Source: Actinomycetota bacterium
GTDB taxonomy: Bacteria > Actinomycetota > Acidimicrobiia > IMCC26256 > PALSA-610
Assembly (NCBI GenBank): GCA_005779395.1
Contig: SXJP01000006.1
Location: 1 to 37,253, forward strand
Reading direction: 5' to 3'
Length of the DNA stretch: 37,253 nucleotides
Shown in pieces: positions 1-8,018 of this stretch. The position numbers and the translations under genes were made by a program. How positions within the stretch are numbered: the stretch's first letter is position 1; every line of letters starts with the position of its first letter. The notes under the pieces are model-generated. The model had not been told where the DNA came from and did not search any database. It worked only from the letters and a program-made list of their open reading frames with translations.

Positions 1-729
1 GAACATGAAGCCACCTGATGGAGCGAACACGGTCGTCAGATATTGCACGGCCAGAAGAATTGTTTCGTCTGCGAAGGTTCCGCCAGCAGCCACGAGCGCA
101 GCGATTGCCAGGCCGGTCGTGTCAGGGCTATCGCCAAAACTGCCGTCGGGGGCCTGTTGCGACACTATGTAGTCACGAATCTCTAGCGAAACTGCTCGAC
201 CGAGCACCGCGTTGGCTAGCACCCCAAGCGGAGCCGTGTATATAGAACCAAATGAAGGTGCACCGGCATCCATCGCCGTTACTAGGTCTGTCGCGCCATC
301 TGTCTGTGGGTCGAACGTAGTCGGGTCGATGCCTAGCGCAGAAGCCAAGATCACCAACTGTGCTGCCTTGCCACTCGACAATGCGCCAAACACTCCGTCA
401 GCCTGATCGTCGAGATAATCGAGCGCGTCGTTGCCGTTGGTCGTAACGGCTTGGACTGCCAAGAGCGCTTCTTCTTCACTCCAAGGTTCGGACGACTGAC
501 CGGCCTGTGCAATGGCAAGGGCGATGTCTGCGGTCAAGAAGCCTGCGTAACCGTCTGGGGCATCAAACCCGCCCGATTCGAACTGCAATGTTGCTAGATA
601 GCCAACGGCAGAATCGAGCTGATCAGGATCGGCAGCGTTAGCAACACCAGTTGTTGTAGCAATGCCTGCACTTGCAATTGATACTGCACACAAGCCTAGG
701 ACAACACGACGCGAATAGTTACGGATCAC
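1..729 (-). CDS. Secreted prenyltransferase/squalene-cyclase-repeat protein, candidate cobalamin-binding protein (partial)
   Basis: The frame is open from a GTG at 729 to the left edge (243 residues, no stop), so the C-terminus is missing. A GGAGGTG ribosome site lies about 8 bases upstream and fixes the start. Residues 1-32 form a signal peptide with a twin-arginine-like start (SRRVVL), a hydrophobic core and an ANA cleavage site. The mature part has alpha-barrel repeats of the squalene-cyclase/prenyltransferase type, seen as LATLQFESGGF near residue 45 and VSQQAPDGSFG followed by TTGLAIAAL near residue 190-210. Known: animal intrinsic factor and transcobalamin use this fold joined to a DUF4430-type domain to bind B12. 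Inferred: because the gene sits behind a cobalamin riboswitch and opposite an ECF transporter, it probably captures corrinoid outside the membrane. Terpene cyclisation is unlikely because no DxDD-type acid motif is visible, although the part beyond the edge is unseen. Confidence 0.75.
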   Translation of the reverse strand, partial: MIRNYSRRVVLGLCAVSIASAGIATTTGVANAADPDQLDSAVGYLATLQFESGGFDAPDGYAGFLTADIALAIAQAGQSSEPWSEEEALLAVQAVTTNGNDALDYLDDQADGVFGALSSGKAAQLVILASALGIDPTTFDPQTDGATDLVTAMDAGAPSFGSIYTAPLGVLANAVLGRAVSLEIRDYIVSQQAPDGSFGDSPDTTGLAIAALVAAGGTFADETILLAVQYLTTVFAPSGGFMF

Positions 730-739
730 GAAAATCTCA

Positions 740-770
740 CCTCCGCGGGCCCCTCTCCTCGAGGGCCCCA
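740..770 (-). promoter_or_regulatory. Hairpin just upstream of the ribosome site, likely riboswitch expression platform
   Basis: On the minus strand two GGGCCC arms (763-768 and 747-752) can pair around a short loop. The strong GGAGG ribosome site begins only a few bases downstream. The loop side carries CCTC, which could alternatively pair with GAGG of the ribosome site. No U-tract follows, so translational control is more likely than transcription termination. The fold is inferred by eye. Confidence 0.5.
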
Positions 771-825
771 TTTTGGCCACCCACTGTTGGGCGACACACC
801 AATCGGGTACACCGGCAAGCCGGCG

Positions 826-975
826 GGCAAAGTGGGCATCCTGGCTCGTGCCCGCATTGCGGCGAGACACTTACAGTTGCGGGTCAGCGCCGGAATTACA
901 CCGGCTTCCCCCATGAGATCAAGTACTCCCGAGTAAGAACCCTGAGGATTCCACGCGGGACACAAGTACCTGACC
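826..975 (-). promoter_or_regulatory. Cobalamin riboswitch aptamer
   Basis: Read on the minus strand, the leader holds GGGGAAGCCGGTGTAATTC, then CGCTGACCCGCAACTGTAAG, then GAGCCAGGATGCCC (B12-box-like, about 836-849). These match the conserved core of the cobalamin riboswitch family (RF00174) in the right order. The spacing between the CCCGCAACTGTAA block and the B12 box is short, so the variable peripheral hairpin region looks reduced. The element lies between a good minus-strand promoter and the secreted alpha-barrel gene, so B12 should repress that gene. The outer boundaries are approximate. Confidence 0.9.
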
Positions 976-980
976 GCACT

Positions 981-1005
981 GCCATTGGAGTTGCACTCCA
1001 TTGGC
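981..1005 (-). promoter_or_regulatory. Strong inverted repeat at the 5' end of the riboswitch leader
   Basis: Arms of 11 bases (981-991 and 995-1005) pair with one T-T mismatch around a 3-base loop. It falls between the predicted transcription start (about 1015) and the riboswitch core, and is not part of the conserved aptamer. It could be a 5' stabilising RNA hairpin or a DNA operator shared by the two divergent operons. Confidence 0.5.
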
Positions 1006-1021
1006 GACTTTGTCGGTCTGC

Positions 1022-1051
1022 AACATAGCGGGGTTCCGTCGGCTTCGCCAA
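1022..1051 (-). promoter_or_regulatory. Promoter for the riboswitch transcript
   Basis: On the minus strand TTGGCG (-35, 1051-1046) and TATGTT (-10, 1027-1022) are separated by 18 bases. Transcription would begin near 1015, just upstream of the 981-1005 hairpin and the aptamer. This promoter lies inside the upstream region of the rightward ECF operon. Confidence 0.55.
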
Positions 1052-1079
1052 CTGGCGTTGGTTGCGCGACTCTGTAGCA

Positions 1080-2141
1080 ATGACTAAAGCAACGCGACCG
1101 CGACTCCACGCACTGTGCTGGTTGGCTTGGGCGCTATCGGCGACTGTCTGTGTACTCGTTGCGCGCAACGCTGTTTACGTCGTCATAGTCGTGTTGATAG
1201 CAGCCCTCTGCGTAGAAATGCACGGTCTTGGGAATGCGATTAGCCGCGCGTTCCCTGTGTTCATCGGGCTCGCGGTGATATTCGCTCTGATGCGCGTTGC
1301 GCTCGACGCGCTAACGGGCCATGTCGACGGTAACCACGCGTGGTTCGTAACGCCAAGCTTTGATTTGCCGGCGATATTCGGCGGCTTACAACTAGGGGGC
1401 CAAATCCAACGAGAAGTCGTTCTCGCTTCATCTGCTGACGCAATTGTTGTTGTTGCGATCATCGCAATATTCGGGGCATGGAACGCTGTCGTGTCACACC
1501 ACGAATTACTTCAGATGATTCCCCGCGCATTTCGAGAACTTGGCCTAGTAATCGCGATTGCACTCACATTCGTCCCATCCACAGTAGAAGCGGTCCGCTC
1601 TGTGCGCGAGGCCGACACGGCTCGTACAGGTGGCGCACGTCGAGGCAGGGCGTCGCGGACCTTCGTCTCTGTTTTGCAAACAGGACTCGACCGAGCGTTG
1701 TCTTTAGGTGATTCACTCGATAGTCGCGGTTTCGGTCACCACGGCAATACCGATCGAGCCGAGCGAACAGCCGTCAGTTTCCTAGCCATCGCGCTCGTCG
1801 CAGTTGGAGCGACGGGCGCAGCACTCGTAAGCAACGCTTCGCGGGTCGCCAGCTTGATGCTCATCATCGCGACGCTTGCTATTGGAGGCGCAGTGATCTC
1901 GGGATCACGGGCGGCGACGCGCACGCGTTACCGCCCTCGTCCGTTCCGCAAACTCGATGTGATTATCGCGCTGGTCGCAACTGCGGCGCCCGTCGCGCTA
2001 GCAATTACTGCGAGCATTACCGGCGCCGCACTCACTTGGATTCCAAGAGATTTTGAGATGCCCGAATTCAACCTCGCAATTGGCGCGTCCCTGCTGCTCC
2101 TCGTGGCTCCAGCATTCGCAATCAGGAGTGACCAGATATGA
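1080..2141 (+). CDS. ecfT: ECF transporter transmembrane (T) component
   Basis: This 353-residue membrane protein of the EcfT/CbiQ family couples ATP hydrolysis by the ECF ATPases to the substrate-binding S component. Several hydrophobic helices occupy residues 10-165. A cytoplasmic segment follows with ARRGRAS near residue 190 and SLDSRGFG near residue 215; these match the two short Arg-containing coupling motifs of T components. A further hydrophobic block lies at the C-terminus. I chose the ATG at 1080; an in-frame TTG at 1062 is possible, and neither has a clear ribosome site. The stop overlaps the start of the ATPase gene by 4 bases. The cobalamin riboswitch points the other way, so this operon is not in the riboswitch transcript. 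Confidence 0.85.
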   Translation: MTKATRPRLHALCWLAWALSATVCVLVARNAVYVVIVVLIAALCVEMHGLGNAISRAFPVFIGLAVIFALMRVALDALTGHVDGNHAWFVTPSFDLPAIFGGLQLGGQIQREVVLASSADAIVVVAIIAIFGAWNAVVSHHELLQMIPRAFRELGLVIAIALTFVPSTVEAVRSVREADTARTGGARRGRASRTFVSVLQTGLDRALSLGDSLDSRGFGHHGNTDRAERTAVSFLAIALVAVGATGAALVSNASRVASLMLIIATLAIGGAVISGSRAATRTRYRPRPFRKLDVIIALVATAAPVALAITASITGAALTWIPRDFEMPEFNLAIGASLLLLVAPAFAIRSDQI

Positions 2142-3691
2142 CCAGCATCGATTTTCGAAGCGTAAGTTTCTCTTACCCTCACGGCAGCCAAGCCCTACGC
2201 GACATCACGAAATCAATTTCCGATGGTTCTGTCACTCTCGTTCTAGGTGAGTCAGGGTCGGGCAAGAGCACGATGTTGCGCTGCGCTAATGGCCTAGTTC
2301 CGCACTCGAGTGGCGGCACATTTACGGGCGACGTGGTCGTTGCAGGCCGCTCAATCCGCTCGCATCATCCGCGAGATCTGACAGATGTCGTTGGGTTCGT
2401 TCACCAAGACCCAGAAGCGCACTTTGTCGTCGATCATGTCGAGGGCGACATCGCCTTCGCGCTCGAAAACCTAGGCATGGCACCAATCGCTATGCGTCGT
2501 CGTGTCGAAGAAGTGCTCGACGCGTTAGGGATTGCTCATCTCCGAGATCGAGACCCTGCGACGTTGTCCGGCGGCGAGAAACAGCGTTGCGCGATCGCTG
2601 GAGCAATCGCCGCGGCTCCGACTGCGCTAGTGCTCGATGAGCCAACGAGCCAACTCGATCCACAGGGCGCCGACGACGTGATAGCTGCGCTAGTGCGGCT
2701 GAACCATGACCTTGGTTGCACGATCATGATGGCCGAGCACCGCCTCGAGCGTGTTGCGACGTTTGCTGACCTCTCAATTCGACTCGACGCCGGTGCGATC
2801 GTGGCGAGCGGCGAACCACGGGCAATTCTTGGCACTTACGACGGGGCACCGATCGTAACCCAGCTTGGGGCGGTCCTCGGATGGCATCCACTGCCGCTCA
2901 ACGTTCGAGAAGCCAAGCCATTCGTTGCTAATCCCGTCCCGCGCGTCTCGCCACGAGATGAACACGTACCTAACGGTCGCGTCCTCCTTGAGGCGAGGGA
3001 TCTCACGGTGACTTACAACGTACGCAGAGCTGTCGCTAGCGTCGACATCCAACTTTGCGAAGGGTCGGTCATCGCAGTCTTGGGCCGTAACGGAGCTGGC
3101 AAGTCGACGCTTTTGAGATCGCTCGCCGGTCTCGTGAGACACAGCGGGTCAATAGAGCGCAATGCGCGCGTTGGTTTCGTGCCGCAGAATCCAAACGACC
3201 TGCTGCACGCATCGACGGTGCGTGCCGAACTCGCCACAACGGTTCGAATGTTGCGCTCTGACCAATCCCTGATCGACATCTGGCTCGAACGGCTGGCCTT
3301 GACTTCGCACAGCAGTCGTCATCCACGCGATCTCTCGGGTGGCGAACGTCAACGAGTCGCGATCGCCGCCGTTGCAGTAGGCGGTCCTGAGATTCTCTTG
3401 CTCGACGAGCCAACACGGGGAATGGATGCGCGGTCGCGTGACGCGCTTGTACGCGCGGTCGAGGCACATTCAGCGCGCGGTGGCGCTGTAGTAATCGCGA
3501 CTCACGACGTTGAACTCGCAGCGGCGTGCGCAACCTCTGTTGTGGTCCTCGCAGACGGCGAAAAGATCGCTGACGGTTCACCACGCGATGTGCTCACTGG
3601 TTCGATGTTCGCTCCACCACTGCTTCGAGTGCTTCCGCCAGCGTTGACGCTTCGTGATCTTGCCGACTTGCACTCCTCGGAAAAGTCATGA
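2138..3691 (+). CDS. ecfA: ECF transporter ATPase, two fused ABC domains
   Basis: The protein has 517 residues and carries two complete ATP-binding cassettes, so one gene replaces the usual pair of ECF ATPases. Domain 1 (about 2-230) has Walker A GESGSGKST at residues 37-45, signature LSGGEKQR and Walker B LVLDEPTS. Domain 2 (about 285-505) has Walker A GRNGAGKST, signature LSGGERQR and Walker B LLLDEPTRG. Both switch histidines appear present (AEHR and ATHD). It overlaps ecfT upstream and the S-component gene downstream by 4 bases each, which implies coupled translation and fixed stoichiometry. Its role is to power uptake through EcfT, with B12 as the likely cargo from context. Confidence 0.92.
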   Translation: MTSIDFRSVSFSYPHGSQALRDITKSISDGSVTLVLGESGSGKSTMLRCANGLVPHSSGGTFTGDVVVAGRSIRSHHPRDLTDVVGFVHQDPEAHFVVDHVEGDIAFALENLGMAPIAMRRRVEEVLDALGIAHLRDRDPATLSGGEKQRCAIAGAIAAAPTALVLDEPTSQLDPQGADDVIAALVRLNHDLGCTIMMAEHRLERVATFADLSIRLDAGAIVASGEPRAILGTYDGAPIVTQLGAVLGWHPLPLNVREAKPFVANPVPRVSPRDEHVPNGRVLLEARDLTVTYNVRRAVASVDIQLCEGSVIAVLGRNGAGKSTLLRSLAGLVRHSGSIERNARVGFVPQNPNDLLHASTVRAELATTVRMLRSDQSLIDIWLERLALTSHSSRHPRDLSGGERQRVAIAAVAVGGPEILLLDEPTRGMDARSRDALVRAVEAHSARGGAVVIATHDVELAAACATSVVVLADGEKIADGSPRDVLTGSMFAPPLLRVLPPALTLRDLADLHSSEKS

Positions 3692-4512
3692 CGTCGTTCC
3701 TCTCGTCGCTCCGGAAGATTCCTCCAGCGGTTGTTTATTTGGCGATACCGATAGTTGGAACAGCGGCGTTCTCGTGGCCTTTCTGGATCGATACGAAAGG
3801 CAACGCCGGGCACAGTGCCGACGCTTGGATTTGGGCAGCGCTTGTTTCGGCACTGGCTGTCGGAGCCGTTGCTCTCGAACTAAAGCGCGCTTCAATGACG
3901 GCTGCTGGTATTGCGATACTTGGTGTTCTCGCGTCAATGACTGGACTCTTGCGAATTGTCGACCTTCCAGGGGGAGGATCGGGAATGTTCTTCTTGTTGA
4001 TTCTCGCAGCGGCTGCACTCGGTCCGCGCTGTGGGGTGCTACTCGCATTTGCCGCGATGGCGGCCGGCGGTGTTATTACCGGCGGAGTCGGTCCATGGTT
4101 ACCGTTTCAAATGTTGGCGCTCGCAGTCGTCGGCGCCTTCGCCGGTTTGCTCGGAAACCTCACAAGTCACCTCAGGCCGCGCGCCGAAACGATGGTGCTC
4201 GGGTTTTACGGATTTATTGCAGCATTCGCGTACGGGCTTGTGATCAATCTGTGGGACTGGCCTCTGCGTGAGTCTTCAGGCTCGGACATCGCGTTCAACT
4301 CGTCGCTCGGATTCGCAGATACGGTCGGTACCTATTGGCGTTTTTACACCGCTACATCTCTCGCATGGGACGGTGCTGGCGCAATTGCGAACTCCATAAT
4401 CATCGTCTCCGTCGGTACGCCGGTACTGCTCGCGTTACGAAGAGTTCAACACCGGATTTCGCCGTCTGTTTACTTCGTCGAGACAACCGCTGACGCTACG
4501 GTCACCCCATGA
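3688..4512 (+). CDS. ECF transporter substrate-binding (S) component, probably for cobalamin
   Basis: This 274-residue integral membrane protein has about six hydrophobic helices (near residues 15-32, 45-62, 70-90, 100-135, 140-155, 190-210 and a last one near 235-255). Its size and glycine/alanine-rich helices fit ECF S components. S components cannot be assigned to a substrate from motifs by eye. The cobalamin assignment (CbrT-like) is inferred from the riboswitch and alpha-barrel protein across the divergent promoter. It overlaps ecfA by 4 bases, and its own end (ATGA) overlaps the start of the next gene. Queuosine-type or another vitamin specificity is the main alternative. Confidence 0.72.
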   Translation: MTSFLSSLRKIPPAVVYLAIPIVGTAAFSWPFWIDTKGNAGHSADAWIWAALVSALAVGAVALELKRASMTAAGIAILGVLASMTGLLRIVDLPGGGSGMFFLLILAAAALGPRCGVLLAFAAMAAGGVITGGVGPWLPFQMLALAVVGAFAGLLGNLTSHLRPRAETMVLGFYGFIAAFAYGLVINLWDWPLRESSGSDIAFNSSLGFADTVGTYWRFYTATSLAWDGAGAIANSIIIVSVGTPVLLALRRVQHRISPSVYFVETTADATVTP

Positions 4513-5279
4513 GCGCGATCATCGTCGACGGATCATCATCGATAGCGCGAATCACGCTCAACAACCCCGAGAAACGCAACGCGCTTTCGCTACGCGTCTT
4601 GCGCGACCTAACCAGCAATTTTCGGGCGCTCGGCGACAACGAAAACGTGCGTGTCGTCGTGCTAGCCGCCAATGGCCCAGCATTCAGCGCAGGGCACGAC
4701 CTTACAGAGATGGTCGACCAAGGCGGCGCGATGTACTACGCCGAACTCTTCGACGAGTGCGTAAACACCATGCAAGCAATCCGCGAGATTCCTCAACCGG
4801 TCATCGCAAGTGTCCACGCCATCGCGACCGCGGCAGGGTGCCAACTCGTCGCTGCGTGCGATCTTGCGATCGCATCAGCCTCTGCAAAGTTCGCAACTCC
4901 CGGCGTGAACATCGGCTTATTTTGTTCCACTCCGATGGTCCCGCTATCTCGCGCCATCGGACGCAAGCGCGCCCTCGAAATGTTGCTAACAGGAGAGCCC
5001 ATCAGCGCTGCGACTGCGGTCGAGTGGGGACTCATCAATCGGGTAGTCGAATCCGAAGAACTCGACTCAGCAGTCACGGCCCTCGCCGAAAAAATTGCCT
5101 CAGCACCTCGCTCCACCGTCGCGATTGGAAAACACGCTTTCTATGCGCAAGAAGAGGTCGACGAAAACACTGCCTACGGAATCACCGCACCGACCATGGT
5201 GGCAAACGCGATGCTCGACGACGCGCAAGAAGGCATGAGCGCGTTTCTAGCTAAACGTCAACCTAATTGGACCACCTAG
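4509..5279 (+). CDS. Crotonase-family protein, ECHDC3-like
   Basis: This 256-residue crotonase-fold protein starts inside the stop of the S-component gene (ATGA), so its translation is coupled to the ECF operon. The oxyanion-hole loops are present (SAGHDL at residues 60-65 and TAAGC near 107-111). The first catalytic glutamate of enoyl-CoA hydratase falls where FATPG is seen (residues 128-132), so that position is a glycine; the second glutamate is retained in ALEMLL (about 157). The PGVNIGLFCSTP stretch is typical of the ECHDC3 group, which also lacks the first glutamate. It is therefore probably not a standard hydratase; the CoA substrate is unknown. Its place behind a vitamin transporter is unusual. 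Confidence 0.8.
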   Translation: MSAIIVDGSSSIARITLNNPEKRNALSLRVLRDLTSNFRALGDNENVRVVVLAANGPAFSAGHDLTEMVDQGGAMYYAELFDECVNTMQAIREIPQPVIASVHAIATAAGCQLVAACDLAIASASAKFATPGVNIGLFCSTPMVPLSRAIGRKRALEMLLTGEPISAATAVEWGLINRVVESEELDSAVTALAEKIASAPRSTVAIGKHAFYAQEEVDENTAYGITAPTMVANAMLDDAQEGMSAFLAKRQPNWTT

Positions 5280-5295
5280 CTGGAGCGCTAGAGCT

Positions 5296-5862
5296 CTACG
5301 GGACTGGGCAAGCCGACCACAAGCCACGATTATTAGCTTGCGCTTCTGATTGCATTTCTGCGAACTCTTCTGCGTGGGCCACGTTCGGCGGGTAGGTATA
5401 GGAGTACGCATACCCCTGGGCGACCATTTCTGCGTTGACAAAATTTCCGCTCGCAACGATGTACACATAGCTCAACGTTCGGTCGTAGCGGTCGAACTCT
5501 TCGACGTCGCGAACCAACATCACTTCGGTACCCTCTGGCAGTAGCTCAGCCAGGTACCTGCTCGCTTCCTTGCCGAAGCACTCGATCGGGCTGCCAGGTT
5601 TGACCGTCTCTGGGGTATCGATACCGGTGAGTCGGATTCGTTCGCCGTCGTACACAACGATTGTGTCACCATCGACTACCCGTTCAACGACTGCACGACG
5701 ACCCTCAGGAATCCCGCCCGCGGTGTTTTGTGTCGGATGCGTCGGTAATTCGTAGTTCGAATTCGGATCTGTTCCGTCGACACCCGGCGAACTCTCTGGC
5801 GGAGTTGCGCATGCCGTGACAAACGACACAGCAGCGCATAACAACAACGGGCGTGGGGACAT
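5296..5862 (-). CDS. Thermonuclease-like lipoprotein (SNase family)
   Basis: This 188-residue secreted protein has a lipobox VTAC ending at Cys18, so it should be anchored to the outer face of the membrane. The SNase domain spans about residues 55-185. The catalytic residues of staphylococcal nuclease can be matched: DGDT at 64-67, Arg78 in IRLTG, IDTPE at 81-85 and Arg128 in DRYDRT. Two cysteines, Cys95 and Cys185, might form a disulfide. It should cut extracellular DNA or RNA with calcium, perhaps for nutrient scavenging. It converges with the crotonase gene (16-base gap) and diverges from the MFS gene. No strong ribosome site is seen; a TATGTC box sits 11 bases before the ATG, so the transcript may start very near the start codon. 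Confidence 0.88.
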   Translation of the reverse strand: MSPRPLLLCAAVSFVTACATPPESSPGVDGTDPNSNYELPTHPTQNTAGGIPEGRRAVVERVVDGDTIVVYDGERIRLTGIDTPETVKPGSPIECFGKEASRYLAELLPEGTEVMLVRDVEEFDRYDRTLSYVYIVASGNFVNAEMVAQGYAYSYTYPPNVAHAEEFAEMQSEAQANNRGLWSACPVP

Positions 5863-5989
5863 CTACGGAGTTTGACATAGGCATAGGACTACCGTCTGCG
5901 GAATCGCTAGTGCATCGTTCGCCCCACTTCGCCAGCGCTCATATAGGCGCGTATGGATCGGCTCTTTCATCTCGAACGCCGGCACGTGG

Positions 5990-7153
5990 ATGCAGACAGC
6001 GGCACTCGGTTACTTCGTTGCCGAGATGACCCACAAGGCTTCATGGTCGGCTCTTGTAGCAGCAGCCGAATTCGTACCGACCGCCCTGCTTTCGCCGATC
6101 GGCGGTGCATTAGCTGATAGGTGGTCACGAAAAGCCCTGCTAGTAACTGGAATGCTCACCCAGGGGCTACTCGCAGCAGCCTTGACGGCAGTGCTCGCAT
6201 TCGGAGACCCATCGCCGGGTCTCATCGCGCTCTATGCGCTCGCCAACGGGATCGTGTGGGCACTTGCTTTCCCGTCGATGCAAGCAATGCTCCCCGATCT
6301 CGTGCCACCAGAACAACTACCTGCTGCTATCGGGCTTAGCTCAGCGAACTGGAATCTCGGTCGAGTCATCGGGCCAGCGCTCGGCGGCATCGTTTACAGC
6401 TTCGCGGGAATCACATGGGTGCTTGCCCTGAACGCCGTGAGCTTCCTAGCGGTAGTTGTCGCGGTTGTACCGCTGCACATCGCTGTGCTCCAGCACCCCA
6501 CAGACCACATCATCGAATCAATCAGAGTTGGTTGGCGTTTCGTACGCCGCGAACCCGGCCTGCGAATAAGCGTCTTGGCGATGAGCACGAACACTCTCTT
6601 GACCGCTCCATTCATCGGCTTGATTCCAGCGGTCGTAGTAAAAGTTTTCGATGAAACCAAAGGTTGGAACGCTGCCCTTATTACGGCGCAAGGCCTAGGC
6701 GCAGTTGTCGCGGGCTTCGCGTTCGGATCCGTCGCTGAGCGACTCGGCGTTCGCAAACTTATGGTGGTGGCGATGGCAACATTGCCAGGAACGCTCGTGC
6801 TGTATGGCGCAGCGCCACGAATTTGGCTAGCCCTTCCGGCGTTGTTCCTTGTCGGACTCGCATACTTCGCAGCACTTCAGAGTTTCATGACAATCGCGCA
6901 GAGGCGCACTCCGACAGAACTACGCGGCCGTGTGCTGTCAGTAAACAACTTGGTGCTTGGCACATTCTTCCCACTCGGCTTGCTAATCCAGGGTTCCCTC
7001 GCCGACATATACGGCCTTCGGGCAATCACTATCGGGAGCGCCCTGTTGATGTGGGCTGTGCTCGTCTCAGTACGGGTATCGCGACCAGGAATCACCGTTG
7101 CTGTCGAGATCGAACCTACGCGCGACGCAGTGGACGCTCAGGTAGGCAGTTAG
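5990..7153 (+). CDS. MFS exporter, 5' end uncertain
   Basis: This membrane protein of at least 387 residues belongs to the major facilitator superfamily, in the group resembling the enterobactin exporter EntS. The motif GGALADRWSRKALL near residues 38-51 is the conserved loop 2-3 signature (GxLaDrxGRr). Hydrophobic helices run through to VLVSVRVSR near residue 365. The first ATG is at 5990, but the same frame is open from 5876 and upstream codons read FAPLRQRSYRRVWIGSF then ISNAGTW, which is the normal N-terminus and first helix of such proteins. No ATG, GTG or TTG lies in frame upstream. The true start may be a rare codon, or a base may be lost near the GTG at 5910. The substrate is unknown. 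Confidence 0.8.
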   Translation: MQTAALGYFVAEMTHKASWSALVAAAEFVPTALLSPIGGALADRWSRKALLVTGMLTQGLLAAALTAVLAFGDPSPGLIALYALANGIVWALAFPSMQAMLPDLVPPEQLPAAIGLSSANWNLGRVIGPALGGIVYSFAGITWVLALNAVSFLAVVVAVVPLHIAVLQHPTDHIIESIRVGWRFVRREPGLRISVLAMSTNTLLTAPFIGLIPAVVVKVFDETKGWNAALITAQGLGAVVAGFAFGSVAERLGVRKLMVVAMATLPGTLVLYGAAPRIWLALPALFLVGLAYFAALQSFMTIAQRRTPTELRGRVLSVNNLVLGTFFPLGLLIQGSLADIYGLRAITIGSALLMWAVLVSVRVSRPGITVAVEIEPTRDAVDAQVGS

Positions 7154-7246
7154 GCCCTTCGGCCGATACGGTCACGTCAGACGCAATCACTCACACAATC
7201 CCGAGCGCGGCTAATTGGCCTTAGGGCAACCAGACAGGAGAACTAG

Positions 7247-8014
7247 ATGGCAATTGTCGAAATCGAACGGCGTGGCCAAGTAGCGATACTTCGCATCAAC
7301 CGGCCAGAAGCCAAGAACGCAATTAGTCCTGAAGTAACAGTCGCAATGACGGCCGCGCTCGATGACGCCGAGGACGATCCAGAAGTACGCGCAGTAGTGA
7401 TCACAGGTACAGGAGATGTCTTCTGCGCTGGTGCAGACCTGAAAGTTGTGGCGCAAGGCCGTGCAAACGAAATCGCTGCAGGCAAGGGCGGCTTCGCAGG
7501 TCTCGCGAACCGTAATTTCTCGAAGCCGCTCATCGCGGCCGTGAACGGAGCGGCGTTAGCAGGAGGATTTGAAATTGTTCTTAGCTGTGATCTCGTCGTC
7601 GCTGCTGACTCGTCCCGTTTCGGAATACCTGAAGCGCAGCGCGGACTCATCGCTGCGGCAGGTGGCTTGCTCCGTCTGCCAAAACGCGTACCGATCGCGC
7701 TCGCTCTAGAACTCGCGATGACCGGTGATCCGATTTCCGCGACTCGCGCCTTCGAAGTCGGACTTGTGAATCGCCTGGTGCCAGTCGACCGCGTTCTCGA
7801 TGAAGCCATAGCGCTTGCCGAACGCATCGGGGAGAACAGCCCGATTGCCGTTCGACTATCGCGGGCGCTCACGAAGGAAGCTGCCGAACTGAACGAAGCC
7901 GAGGGCTGGCAACGCAACGGCAAGTACGCGATGGAGGTTTTCGCTGCAGGCGATGCCATCGAAGGCAGCATGGCGTTCGCCGAGAAACGCAAGCCAAACT
8001 GGAAGAGCGTCTAG
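7247..8014 (+). CDS. Enoyl-CoA hydratase
   Basis: This 255-residue crotonase-family enzyme adds water to trans-2-enoyl-CoA in fatty-acid or related acyl-CoA breakdown. Both oxyanion loops are visible (CAGADL at 60-65 and AALAGGF at 102-108). Both catalytic glutamates are in place (Glu129 in FGIPE and Glu155 in LALELAMTG), in contrast to the crotonase homologue coupled to the ECF operon. A good AGGAGA ribosome site lies upstream of the ATG. It lacks the MenB hallmarks, so it is not the missing DHNA-CoA synthase of the neighbouring menaquinone genes. The downstream MerR-type regulator begins 4 bases after its stop, suggesting joint transcription and possibly regulation by an acyl-CoA-related signal. 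Confidence 0.87.
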   Translation: MAIVEIERRGQVAILRINRPEAKNAISPEVTVAMTAALDDAEDDPEVRAVVITGTGDVFCAGADLKVVAQGRANEIAAGKGGFAGLANRNFSKPLIAAVNGAALAGGFEIVLSCDLVVAADSSRFGIPEAQRGLIAAAGGLLRLPKRVPIALALELAMTGDPISATRAFEVGLVNRLVPVDRVLDEAIALAERIGENSPIAVRLSRALTKEAAELNEAEGWQRNGKYAMEVFAAGDAIEGSMAFAEKRKPNWKSV

Positions 8015-8018
8015 ATCG

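Noticed and set aside
740..770. GC-rich palindrome as a rho-independent terminator
   Set aside because: No U-tract follows on either strand, and it abuts the ribosome site of the minus-strand gene, so a translational role fits better.
7243..7992. Long open frame opposite the enoyl-CoA hydratase
   Set aside because: It mirrors the coding strand of a clear crotonase gene, its translation is low-complexity Ser/Ala/Arg-rich, and it has no family motif.
7247..8014. Possible MenB (DHNA-CoA synthase) for the neighbouring men genes
   Set aside because: It has the PE glutamate and CAGADL of ordinary hydratases and lacks the MenB-type CSGGDQ and QTGPKVGSFD-like segments.
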